A stretch of 64,000 nucleotides of DNA from 20CM-2-55-15 sp963738025 (GTDB lineage: Bacteria > Acidobacteriota > Terriglobia > 20CM-2-55-15), in contig CAVTWA010000011.1 in assembly GCA_963738025.1 (NCBI GenBank), positions 682,001 through 746,000 on the forward strand. The letters are read 5' to 3'. The position numbers and the translations under genes were made by a program. Below are positions 44,426-51,816 of the stretch, piece after piece. The notes below the pieces were generated by a model. The model worked only from the letters and a program-made list of their open reading frames with translations. It did not search any database and was not told where the DNA came from. Numbering within the stretch: position 1 is the first letter of the stretch; every line of letters starts with the position of its first letter.

Positions 44426-44490
44426 ATAAGCCACGAATTGAACGAATTAAACGAATTGAATTCGTTAAATTCGTTCAATTCGTGGCTTAT
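44426..44490. repeat. 65-bp palindrome, copy 3
   Basis: Identical to 22414-22478. It lies in the divergent promoter region between the MOSC and ECF sigma genes and is followed by the same ECF-promoter-like block (44504-44525) as copy 1. Confidence 0.95.
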
Positions 44491-44503
44491 CCCTCCCCCA
44501 TGC

Positions 44504-44525
44504 AACTTTCACCCGGGTGACCCGT
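44504..44525 (+). promoter_or_regulatory. ECF-type promoter before the sigma factor gene
   Basis: AAC (44504-44506), 16 bases, CGT (44523-44525): the spacing and trinucleotides of RpoE-like ECF promoters. The sigma gene starts 20 bases later, so autoregulation is likely. Confidence 0.6.
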
Positions 44526-44545
44526 AATGCAATGATAGGAACGTC

Positions 44546-45085
44546 ATGCACGCGCCGGTGGAACCACATACGCCATCTGAACACGACTTTGCGGACCTGT
44601 ATAAAACGCACTACCGCCGCGTTTTCGGTTTGTGCCGATATTTATTGAACTCGTTCGATGCAGCGGAAGATGCGACGCACGAGGTTTTTCTCAAGGCGCA
44701 GCGAAAGCTCGCCACGTATGACCCGTCGCTTCCCTTCTCGAGCTGGTTGTCGGGCATTGCCACGAATCATTGCATCGATCTGCTCCGCCGGAAGGGTACG
44801 GAGAAGCGGATCTTCGACCCGGGCGCCAGCGATATGGCAGAGGCGGCTCCGGCAGCCACGGTCAGTCCTTTGAATGAACTGATGGCGGCCGAACGCGGTC
44901 ACGATGTCCGGCATGCACTAAGCCAGCTGCCGGAAAAATACCGCGTTCCGCTTGTATTGGCCTACTACAACGAAATGAGCTATGACGAGATCGGTGCGAC
45001 GCTCGGATTGGGCCGCAATCACGTTGCAACTCTGATTTTTCGAGGCAAGCAACAGTTGCGGGAAAAGCTGAAGAAGGAGAATTGA
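44546..45085 (+). CDS. RNA polymerase sigma factor, ECF subfamily
   Basis: 179 residues from ATG 44546 after AGGA. Region 2: YKTHYRRVFGLCRYLLNSF, DATHEVFLKAQRKL and SSWLSGIATNHCIDLLRRK. Region 4: LSQLPEKYRVPLVLAYYNE and MSYDEIGATLGLGRNHVAT. It directs transcription from AAC/CGT-type promoters and is likely held by the membrane protein encoded 1 base downstream. Confidence 0.95.
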   Translation: MHAPVEPHTPSEHDFADLYKTHYRRVFGLCRYLLNSFDAAEDATHEVFLKAQRKLATYDPSLPFSSWLSGIATNHCIDLLRRKGTEKRIFDPGASDMAEAAPAATVSPLNELMAAERGHDVRHALSQLPEKYRVPLVLAYYNEMSYDEIGATLGLGRNHVATLIFRGKQQLREKLKKEN

Positions 45086-45086
45086 A

Positions 45087-46712
45087 GTGTCCTGCCTGAC
45101 CGAATTGAAATGCTCCATCTACGCCGACGGCGAATTGCCGGAGGCCGAGGCGCTCGAGGTGTCCCGGCATCTCGCCTCTTGTGGAGCGTGCCGCCACCTG
45201 GTCGATGTCTTGCGTGTCGAGCGAAACGTACTGACCGAATGCCTGAGTATGACCGACTTCGTTGAATTCGAACTGGAAGACGAAGTCCTCGCCGCACCGC
45301 AGGCCCACAACCTCAGCATTACGACATTTGCGGCATTCGTTCTGGCAATGGCGGTTCTGCTTCGGCCGGTTTTCGCGGCTCTCGAACAGATCCAGCTGCC
45401 ATTGAGCGCTTCGGCCCAATTCAATCTGATTGTCGATGCCGTCATGTACGGCATCCCGGCCATGATTGCTTCAATCACTGCGTTTCTGAATATTGCAAGC
45501 TGGGTGGTGATTGCCGGCGTCGCCTGCTTTGGCCTGTTCGTTCTTTTTCGACGTTCTCCGGTCGTCAGCACGCTACTCAGTTTATTGGCCCTGTTGACCG
45601 TCTTTTCACCGTGGAGCTATGGCATCGATGTGCGCCGTGGCGAAAAACCTGTGAATGTACCGGCCGGCGAAACAATCGACGACACGCTCGTCGCTATGGG
45701 GGATACTTCGGTCGATATCGACGGAACCGTCAACGGCGACGTGATCGCGCTCGGCCGTGACGTGCGTGTGAAAGGAACGGTCAAAGGCAACCTGATTTCA
45801 TTTGCGGAGCGTACCGAAATCGATGGAAGGGTGGAAGGAAGCGTCCTCGGAACTGGGGGTTCTGTTGAAATCCGCGGTCAGGTTGGACGTAATTTATACG
45901 GAGTCGCCGGAAACGTCAGCCTCGAAGCCGAAGGCCGAATCGACGGAAACGCCGCTATGTTCGCCGGAGAAGCCGCCATCGCCGGCGCTGTCGGAAAAGA
46001 TTTGACCGCATATTCCGCGCGGTCGACGGGTTGGGGGCCGTTCACCCGCGGCCTGTTCTCCCGCGGCGGCGTCATCCAGGTCCTGTCGCATGCGCGCATC
46101 GGACGAAACCTTTCCCTCAAGGTGGACGAACAGACAAACGCCGTCATCGATACGGCCGCGATGATCGGCGGAACATCGCATGTTCAGGTAAACCCCGTCG
46201 CGCCGAGCCGTTATGCGACCGCATCATTTTACGTCTGGCAAACAATCTGGCTGGTTGGTGCTTTCCTGACGGGCTTGATTCTGCTTCGGCTGGTACCGGC
46301 GTTGTCACGACCTCGGCTGGAAACGGCGCAGGAACTTCTCATGGCCGGCGGAGTCGGCTTCATCGCAACCGTTGCCCCACCTCTCGCTGCGGTCATCGCC
46401 GGTCTCACGCTGGTTGGCCTGCCCTTGGGATTGATGACAATGGGCCTGTGGGGCGCCGCCGTTTATCTCTCAAAAATCGTCATCGCGGCATTTCTCGGCC
46501 GTTCACTGTTGGCCGACAGCAGAACCGGGCCGGCCACGGCACTGGTCCTGCTATGTGGCCTGGTTCCCGTCTTCGTCGCCACCAATCTTCCTTTTGTCGG
46601 TGGAATCGTCAATTTCCTGCTGATTGTGCTTGGTATGGGAGGAATGGCGATGACGCTCTATCGCATGCGGCGCGGCAATCCATCAAGCGGCGTGCCGGCG
46701 TTCAGCGCCTAA
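45087..46712 (+). CDS. membrane anti-sigma factor with zf-HC2 and bactofilin-like domains
   Basis: 541 residues from GTG 45087, one base after the sigma stop. It opens with an anti-sigma zinc finger (CSIYADGELPEAEAL, HLASCGACRHLVD), two TM stretches (~75-165), then a beta-helix repeat like bactofilin/DUF342 (VDIDGTVNGDVIALGRDVR, VEGSVLGTGGSVEIRGQV, GRIDGNAAMFAGEAAI). Four or more TM segments follow (LVGAFLTGLILLRLVPAL, LVLLCGLVPVFVATNL). This suggests a sensor in which a polymer-like domain signals to the sigma factor. Confidence 0.85.
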   Translation: MSCLTELKCSIYADGELPEAEALEVSRHLASCGACRHLVDVLRVERNVLTECLSMTDFVEFELEDEVLAAPQAHNLSITTFAAFVLAMAVLLRPVFAALEQIQLPLSASAQFNLIVDAVMYGIPAMIASITAFLNIASWVVIAGVACFGLFVLFRRSPVVSTLLSLLALLTVFSPWSYGIDVRRGEKPVNVPAGETIDDTLVAMGDTSVDIDGTVNGDVIALGRDVRVKGTVKGNLISFAERTEIDGRVEGSVLGTGGSVEIRGQVGRNLYGVAGNVSLEAEGRIDGNAAMFAGEAAIAGAVGKDLTAYSARSTGWGPFTRGLFSRGGVIQVLSHARIGRNLSLKVDEQTNAVIDTAAMIGGTSHVQVNPVAPSRYATASFYVWQTIWLVGAFLTGLILLRLVPALSRPRLETAQELLMAGGVGFIATVAPPLAAVIAGLTLVGLPLGLMTMGLWGAAVYLSKIVIAAFLGRSLLADSRTGPATALVLLCGLVPVFVATNLPFVGGIVNFLLIVLGMGGMAMTLYRMRRGNPSSGVPAFSA

Positions 46713-47954
46713 AATTTCGTCGGCAGCGCGGTAACCTGTCGCGATGGCGCCATGGACGGTCGCCGAAGCTCCTTCGGTATTTGTCGCTTCACCGGCAAAG
46801 AACAAGGTGCCCTCGACGGGTTCTGCCAGAGTAATCGGAGCTATGATCGCGCCCGCCGGAACGTAACTGTATGCGCCCAACGAGAACTCGTCCTCCTGCC
46901 AGTCCTTGACTACCGCAGCGCGTATGCGGCTTTCGAGGGCTGCCGGTGTCATCTTCAAGGCGTCAGCCAACGATTGGATCGCCGCATCGAAAATGAAGGG
47001 GGTACCCTTTGAAGCCAGCTGGTCTGCGGGCGGACCGCCTGCCCAGCCGATCAGGATTGGTGTGACCACAGGGCGTGTTGTCCACCAGGTAGGCACCTGT
47101 TGATCGCGGGCGTGAATGAAACTCGCACTGGTAACTCCACGTTCCTCCCAGACAGGGGAATCAAAACCCAGAATGATTTTCACCACGTGACCCATAGCCA
47201 GTGCATTCGCGGCGGATTCTTTTTCTGGCAAAGCAGGAGTAAAACGAACGCGCCCGGATTGAAGTATTCCGAGCGGAAGCGTCACGATCGCCCGATCTGC
47301 AACGAAACCGCCCGCCCGGACGCGACCGGCCGTCCACTCGATTTCATCGACCGGCGTATTTAATCGCAGATCCACCAGGTTGCGATCGAACCGGCTCAAC
47401 GAACGAACAACCTGGTCGAGTCCGGCCAGTATACGAAACTGCGTGTCGCCTGAAATGCGATCGGCGGTGTCCTGGGCCTGGGCAAGAAACTGCATGCCGA
47501 TGCGATCGGAGCGGGCAGCGTTAAAGCCTTCCACGAATTCGACGGCGATCGCTTTGGTTTCGACATCCAGCTTCAGATCGTTGATGAAGTCGCTGAAGGA
47601 CTGGTCGGGATAGGTTTTGCCATGCTTGATCTTCCTGGCCACTTTTTCCCATCGGGGCCAGAAGTCGTTGCACGTTTTCAATACATGATCCTGCGAACAC
47701 CAGTCGTCCCCTTCAAGCGAGCCCGTAATCAGGTTCTCCGATCGCACGATGTCCCAGATCTCCCTCGGTTTCCCATGTGAGAATTCTGCACCCACTTCGA
47801 TGGGCACTCGAAAGCGCGAATCCCTCACGGTGTGAATGCGGCCGCCGATTCTGTCGCGCGCCTCGAGGATTGTGACGTGGGCTCCCGCCGATGACAGCTT
47901 TTTCGCCGCTGCGAGTCCGGCTACACCTGCGCCGATAACGATGACTGATGGCAT
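46683..47954 (-). CDS. FAD-dependent flavin amine oxidase (monoamine oxidase-like)
   Basis: 423 residues from ATG 47954 after GAGAGGAG. The FAD Rossmann motif is VIVIGAGVAGLAAAKKL, then EARDRIGGRIHTV. The C-terminal FAD motif is LFFAGEATNTEGASATVHG. The family oxidises amines or related groups with O2. There is no signal peptide. Its 3' end overlaps the opposite anti-sigma gene by 30 bp. Substrate unknown. Confidence 0.92.
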   Translation of the reverse strand: MPSVIVIGAGVAGLAAAKKLSSAGAHVTILEARDRIGGRIHTVRDSRFRVPIEVGAEFSHGKPREIWDIVRSENLITGSLEGDDWCSQDHVLKTCNDFWPRWEKVARKIKHGKTYPDQSFSDFINDLKLDVETKAIAVEFVEGFNAARSDRIGMQFLAQAQDTADRISGDTQFRILAGLDQVVRSLSRFDRNLVDLRLNTPVDEIEWTAGRVRAGGFVADRAIVTLPLGILQSGRVRFTPALPEKESAANALAMGHVVKIILGFDSPVWEERGVTSASFIHARDQQVPTWWTTRPVVTPILIGWAGGPPADQLASKGTPFIFDAAIQSLADALKMTPAALESRIRAAVVKDWQEDEFSLGAYSYVPAGAIIAPITLAEPVEGTLFFAGEATNTEGASATVHGAIATGYRAADEILGAERRHAA

Positions 47955-47983
47955 GAGAAACTCCTCTCCGGTATTAGACGCGC

Positions 47984-48000
47984 TATAATGGCGCGCCGTG
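47984..48000 (+). promoter_or_regulatory. putative leaderless promoter (-10 TATAAT)
   Basis: TATAAT 47984-47989, 8 bases, GTG 47998: the same geometry as at 6098-6112. There is no ribosome site before the GTG. Confidence 0.5.
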
Positions 48001-48429
48001 AAAATCTTGCTTCCATTGCTACTCCTCGTCGCCGTCCTGAGCGGATGCGGCGGCAATTCGCCAACGATGCAGAGCGGATCCAGTGCCTCGGCCGGACAGG
48101 CTCCAAATGCTAAACCGCCTGATGAGGCGGCCGCCCTGGATGCGATCGCAAAAATCAACGATGCGCAAACGAACTACTTCCGCCGGAATCGACGCTACGC
48201 CATCAGCCTCGACGAACTGGTCGATGCGCATCTCTTGAATAGCGTCCCGAGCGCCTCGCAGACCGGCTACGACTTGAGCTTGCGACCGGCCGCAGATGCG
48301 CAGACATACAAACTCGCTGTCAATCCGACTGCCGCTGCTGCAACAGCCCGGCACTTTTTCAGCGATGAGTCTGGTGCTGTCCGGGCGGAGACCGGAAAAG
48401 ACGCCACCACCGACAGCCCTAAAATCTGA
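47998..48429 (+). CDS. lipoprotein with pilin-like domain
   Basis: 143 residues from GTG 47998. The lipobox is LSGC at the end of a short signal (LLPLLLLVAVLSGC). The middle region AIAKINDAQTNYFRRNRRY then AISLDELVDAHLLNSVP resembles the periplasmic part of type II/IV pseudopilins (GG-type minor pilins) without the N-methylation helix. It probably sits in the outer or inner membrane. Function unknown. Confidence 0.75.
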   Translation: MKILLPLLLLVAVLSGCGGNSPTMQSGSSASAGQAPNAKPPDEAAALDAIAKINDAQTNYFRRNRRYAISLDELVDAHLLNSVPSASQTGYDLSLRPAADAQTYKLAVNPTAAAATARHFFSDESGAVRAETGKDATTDSPKI

Positions 48430-48503
48430 ACGCCGGACCACTTCTGACCGTCCGCCATTTCATGATGCAGCGCATATCTAGAATTGGTGTCGAGGGAGGG
48501 TCC

Positions 48504-48674
48504 ATGAAAAGTCTCAAATCGAAGACGTCCGCTTCAACTGCGCAACCGGTCTGGTGCAATCATTGCCGCATTCGCATCGCGCCGTATGAATTCAGGACCA
48601 CTTATCATGCCAAGCACTACCACCGCGATTGTTATACAAAGTTGTCGCACGCCAACAAGAGCGGCAAAAACTGA
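48504..48674 (+). CDS. small zinc-ribbon-like protein (56 aa)
   Basis: ATG 48504 after GAGGGAGGG. Putative zinc ligands are in VWCNHCRIRIAPYEF and KHYHRDCYTKL (CxxC...HxxxC). This looks like a treble-clef or LIM-like half. No family name. A REP-type inverted repeat starts 1 base after its stop. Confidence 0.7.
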   Translation: MKSLKSKTSASTAQPVWCNHCRIRIAPYEFRTTYHAKHYHRDCYTKLSHANKSGKN

Positions 48675-48675
48675 A

Positions 48676-48736
48676 CTGTAGGGGCGGTCTGCGACCGCCC
48701 ATCTTCTGAAAGCGCGGTCATAGACCGCGCCTACAG
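48676..48736. repeat. inverted repeat, ctgtaggggcggtctgcgac type
   Basis: Arms 48676-48698 and 48714-48736 match at 20 of 23 positions. The design (GTAGG-C/G-rich-palindromic core) resembles the 5987-6069 element. It lies between two small genes on the same strand. Confidence 0.8.
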
Positions 48737-48769
48737 GCAAATGGCGGACGAATTGCACGGTGTTTCGGC

Positions 48770-48907
48770 ATGAGTGAACAGATGCGTAAACCGAATCCGC
48801 AACCGCCCGAACCAGTCCCCGATCCGCAACCCCAACCGGCACCTGCTCCGACCCCTCGTCCGGAACCGGCGCCCGTCCCGCAGACGCCGATCCCGAATGC
48901 CGGCTAA
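48770..48907 (+). CDS. proline-rich small protein (45 aa)
   Basis: ATG 48770 to TAA 48905-48907. It is almost half proline, with PEPVPDPQPQPAPAPTP-like spacing and few charged residues. There is no signal peptide. A low-complexity segment could arise without function. The 3' end overlaps the opposite gene by 4 bp. Confidence 0.4.
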   Translation: MSEQMRKPNPQPPEPVPDPQPQPAPAPTPRPEPAPVPQTPIPNAG

Positions 48908-49470
48908 TGGGCCGGCGCGCTAAAGAGCTTGCTCTGCAAGCGGTGGGCTTTCTCCAGATGCATCTGCAGTTCTGGCAGCAGGTCCTCCGCATATTTCTTA
49001 ACATCGCTATCCTGGGCTATTTGTGCCTGGTCCTGACACATTTCGATCGCCTTCTGCTGGTCGGCGACCATCCGGTTGATGAATTCCCGGTCGAATTCAG
49101 GCCCGCTTAACCCGTTCATCATGTTGAGGTCTTTTTTAACGTCCGCCCGCGTCGTCGTGGGCTGGGAGACGTTTTTGTCCTTCATCAGATCGGTGAGATC
49201 TTCAAGCGCGCTCATATGATCACTTTGGATCATATTGGCGTAGTCGCGAACATCCTTGTTATCCGATTTCTGAAGCGCAAGGCGCGCCATATCGATCTCC
49301 GTAAGATCCGCCTCGGTGGTTTTCATCATGAAATCCTGCTCCGCCGGTGTAACCAGCGGCGGACGATTCTCGCGCGCTGCTTCAACGCTGCGACCGCGGC
49401 TGCAGCCGATCACGCTGACTGCAGCCAACAGCAACGCAGCCAAGACTTTAACTGGACGGTTCTCGATCAC
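48904..49470 (-). CDS. DUF4142-family lipoprotein
   Basis: 188 residues from GTG 49470 after GAGGTGG (GTG 49479 is an option). The lipobox is VIGC. The DUF4142 helical bundle follows: QDFMMKTTEADLTEIDMARL, RDYANMIQSDHMSALEDL, FDREFINRMVADQQKAIEM and KYAEDLLPELQMHLEKAH, with conserved His positions. These are ferritin-like periplasmic proteins of unknown role. It follows a 20-residue membrane peptide in the same operon. Confidence 0.85.
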   Translation of the reverse strand: MIENRPVKVLAALLLAAVSVIGCSRGRSVEAARENRPPLVTPAEQDFMMKTTEADLTEIDMARLALQKSDNKDVRDYANMIQSDHMSALEDLTDLMKDKNVSQPTTTRADVKKDLNMMNGLSGPEFDREFINRMVADQQKAIEMCQDQAQIAQDSDVKKYAEDLLPELQMHLEKAHRLQSKLFSAPAH

Positions 49471-49483
49471 TAATCCCACCTCA

Positions 49484-49546
49484 TTAGCGATACAGCAGGA
49501 AAAAGATGATGAGGATTAAAATAATCAAGCCGATTGGTAAGTACAT
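49484..49546 (-). CDS. 20-residue hydrophobic membrane microprotein
   Basis: ATG 49546 follows AAGGAGG with ideal spacing. It ends at TAA 49484, which is only a few bases before the DUF4142 start. It is a single TM helix (YLPIGLIILILIIFFLLY). Very small, but the ribosome site and operon position support translation. Perhaps related to DUF3309-like peptides. Confidence 0.6.
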   Translation of the reverse strand: MYLPIGLIILILIIFFLLYR

Positions 49547-49654
49547 AAAAGTCCTCCTTCTGCTTATGACGCACATAGCGTTCCAAGCCCAACAACGCGA
49601 GAATTCAATGCGTTGAGTAACGGAGTCCCGTCCAGACCGCGGTAAAATTCCCAT

Positions 49655-50365
49655 ATGCGGATCGTCACCTATAACATCCACAAGGGGCGAGGAATGGACG
49701 GGCGGACGTCGATTAAACGAATTGCCAATGTGCTTTCGGGATTGAACGCCGACATTATCGCGCTTCAGGAAGTTTTTTCCGTTTGCGATCAGCAGCCTGG
49801 ACAAGTGGAGGCGCTCGCCTCCGAATTAGGTCTGCACGCCTCATTCGGCCGGACGCGCAATCACAACGGACGGCCCTATGGAAATGCGATCCTGACACGC
49901 TGGCCGATCTTGTCTTGCCGGGAGATGGACATCTCCCGCGTCAATCGTGAGCGGCGCGGCTGTATCCGGGCCGATCTGAAAACTCCGGTCGGCACGCTGC
50001 ATGTTTTCAACATTCATATGGGCACCAGCTATTTTGAGCGGCGTCATCAAGTGCGCAGGCTTCTTTCTTCGAAACAGATCGACGAGGAAATTTCAGGCCC
50101 TCGTGTGCTGGTGGGTGACTTCAATGAATGGACTCGAGGACTGACCACGCGGCTGCTGTCCGATAAATTCGAGAGTCTGAATCTCGAATTGCACATGAAG
50201 AAGCGCCGCAGCTATCCCGGCCTGCTGCCGCTTCTGCACCTGGATCACATCTATTTCGAACGGCCGCTGCACGTCGAAAGAGCCGAACTCATACGGACGC
50301 GCCTTTCAAAAATCGCCTCCGATCATCTTCCCCTGGTCGCGACATTCGGCTGGGGCGAGAAGTAG
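49655..50365 (+). CDS. endonuclease/exonuclease/phosphatase-family hydrolase
   Basis: 236 residues from ATG 49655. EEP motifs: VTYNIHKGRG, the Glu in IIALQEVF, GNAILTRWP, FNIHMGTSY, VLVGDFNEW (Asp/Asn) and a terminal ASDHLPLV (Asp-His). This is a metal-dependent phosphodiesterase of the clade near cardiolipin-linked YbhP. Start context TAAAAT (49643-49648) plus 6 bases suggests a leaderless transcript. Confidence 0.92.
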   Translation: MRIVTYNIHKGRGMDGRTSIKRIANVLSGLNADIIALQEVFSVCDQQPGQVEALASELGLHASFGRTRNHNGRPYGNAILTRWPILSCREMDISRVNRERRGCIRADLKTPVGTLHVFNIHMGTSYFERRHQVRRLLSSKQIDEEISGPRVLVGDFNEWTRGLTTRLLSDKFESLNLELHMKKRRSYPGLLPLLHLDHIYFERPLHVERAELIRTRLSKIASDHLPLVATFGWGEK

Positions 50366-50389
50366 TCGGGGCCGCAAAGCGGCGCATTG

Positions 50390-50456
50390 TAAAGGTTTGA
50401 ATGTAGTGGATGCGATGTAAACCTGGTTTGGCAGTCCCCGCCTAACTTAGGCGGGG
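50390..50456. repeat. dispersed ~70-bp element, copy 1
   Basis: This contains the ccaaaccaggtttacat...cattcaaaccttta motif and a CCCCGCCTAA-type palindrome. It is an inverted copy of 55256-55335. It runs into the 3' end of the glutathione peroxidase gene. Confidence 0.8.
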
Positions 50457-51077
50457 ACTGGCTGAGCTCAGGTTGTCCTCGAATCCACTTCTCATAAGGC
50501 GGGGACTGTGGACGCTCGCACTACTTTGCGCCAATGCGGTTTCGATGGCTCCAACGAACTGCTTTGAATCGGGTTCGACGTCTGATTTGAACCGCCCGAT
50601 GACTTCACCGTTACGGCCGACCAGAAATTTTTCGAAATTCCAGTCGATCGGACCCGGGGACTTGGGATATCCGGTCAAATATTTATACAAAGGCGCCTGT
50701 CCTGGTCCGTTCACGACGATCTTCGAAAACATATCGAACTCGACACCATAATTCTGCTTGCAGAACTGTGCGATTTCGCTGTTGGTTCCCGGCTCCTGTT
50801 GACCAAAATCGTTTGATGGAAAGCCGAGAATCCGGAGGCCCTTCGCCGCATATTTCTTATGGAGTTCTTCGAGCCCGGCATATTGAGGCGTAAAGCCGCA
50901 CTGGCTTGCGACGTTCACCATGAGGACGACCTGTCCCTGGTACTTCGAGAGATCGACGGACTTGCCATCGATGCTGTTCATTGTGAAATTCAGAGCTGCT
51001 GGCACCTTCGCACCCCCGGCTGGCCTGGTTTGTGCACCGGCGACCATCGCCAGCACAACTGCAGTGAAAAGTTTCAT
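50442..51077 (-). CDS. exported glutathione peroxidase-like enzyme
   Basis: 211 residues from ATG 51077 after GGGGG. A signal peptide (FTAVVLAMVAGA) precedes peroxidatic Cys60 in VASQCGFTPQYAGLEEL, Gln in GQQEPGTNSEI and WNFEKFLV. Most bacterial GPx use thioredoxin and lack a signal, so the exported form is slightly unusual. The last ~35 residues (HSPRLMRSGF...) derive from repeat DNA. It reduces peroxides in the periplasm. Confidence 0.9.
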   Translation of the reverse strand: MKLFTAVVLAMVAGAQTRPAGGAKVPAALNFTMNSIDGKSVDLSKYQGQVVLMVNVASQCGFTPQYAGLEELHKKYAAKGLRILGFPSNDFGQQEPGTNSEIAQFCKQNYGVEFDMFSKIVVNGPGQAPLYKYLTGYPKSPGPIDWNFEKFLVGRNGEVIGRFKSDVEPDSKQFVGAIETALAQSSASVHSPRLMRSGFEDNLSSASPRLS

Positions 51078-51181
51078 GGTTACCCCCGTGCAGGTTTATG
51101 AAAGCATTAATGTTCCGGCAAGGCAAGGAAACACCATAGCAATGAAACCTCCAATCCATCTTTCCGTCTAAAATAGCGAAT

Positions 51182-51772
51182 ATGACGTTGAAAGAGCGAT
51201 TGTATCGTTTTCGCTCGTTCTGGATCTTTCCGCTCATTGCGTTTCTACTGTTTTATTTCTCATTGCGCGGAGAGTCGAAAAGGTCCCTGGGCGGAGTCCT
51301 GGCATTTTTCGCCGCCGGCCTGGTGCTCTGGACGCTGCTGGAATACGCTCTGCACCGCTTTCTTTTTCACGTTCAGGTGCCGATCCGGAATCCTCGTCTC
51401 CGCGATCTTGTAAACGCTTCGCACATGTCGCATCACGCGTCACCTCGTGACCCTGAAAAAGTTCTCGTTCACCCGGGATACGGGCTGGTAATTTCCGCGG
51501 TTATTTATGCGGTTATTTTTGCAATATGCCGCAGCGCTCTTTCAACTGCAGCAATCATGGCGGGCATCTGGGCCGGATTTCTCTACTACGAAGCCGTCCA
51601 CTATCGCGTACATTTCAGCCTGTCGCCGTCGGGCTTGATTGCACGGCAGCGCCGGTCGCACTTTTACCATCATTTCACGAATAACAAGCGATGCTTCGGC
51701 GTGACGTCTCCGCTGTGGGACTACGTTTTTGGCACCACTCTTCTGGATAAGCCACGGATTGAACGGATTTAA
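51182..51772 (+). CDS. fatty acid hydroxylase / sterol desaturase-family membrane enzyme
   Basis: 196 residues from ATG 51182. There are four TM stretches and the His motifs of the diiron site: LHRFLFH, ASHMSHHASP, VHYRVH and SHFYHHFTNN. It hydroxylates lipid chains using O2. The start follows TAAAAT (51169-51174) by 7 bases, so it may be leaderless. The last eight residues (DKPRIERI) come from an inserted palindrome. Confidence 0.9.
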   Translation: MTLKERLYRFRSFWIFPLIAFLLFYFSLRGESKRSLGGVLAFFAAGLVLWTLLEYALHRFLFHVQVPIRNPRLRDLVNASHMSHHASPRDPEKVLVHPGYGLVISAVIYAVIFAICRSALSTAAIMAGIWAGFLYYEAVHYRVHFSLSPSGLIARQRRSHFYHHFTNNKRCFGVTSPLWDYVFGTTLLDKPRIERI

Positions 51773-51805
51773 CGGATTGAAATCCGTTAAATCCGTGGCT
51801 TATCC
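51745..51805. repeat. palindrome of the gccacggattgaacggattt family
   Basis: ggataagccacgg... pairs with ...ccgtggcttatcc across 51745-51805. It lies between the convergent hydroxylase and cyclase genes, supplying the hydroxylase's final codons and probably ending both transcripts. Confidence 0.9.
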
Positions 51806-51816
51806 AATCCTTCAGA

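Noticed and set aside
48676..48736. A functional small RNA gene
   Set aside because: The hairpin belongs to a palindromic repeat type with mismatched arms, and no promoter is visible in front of it.
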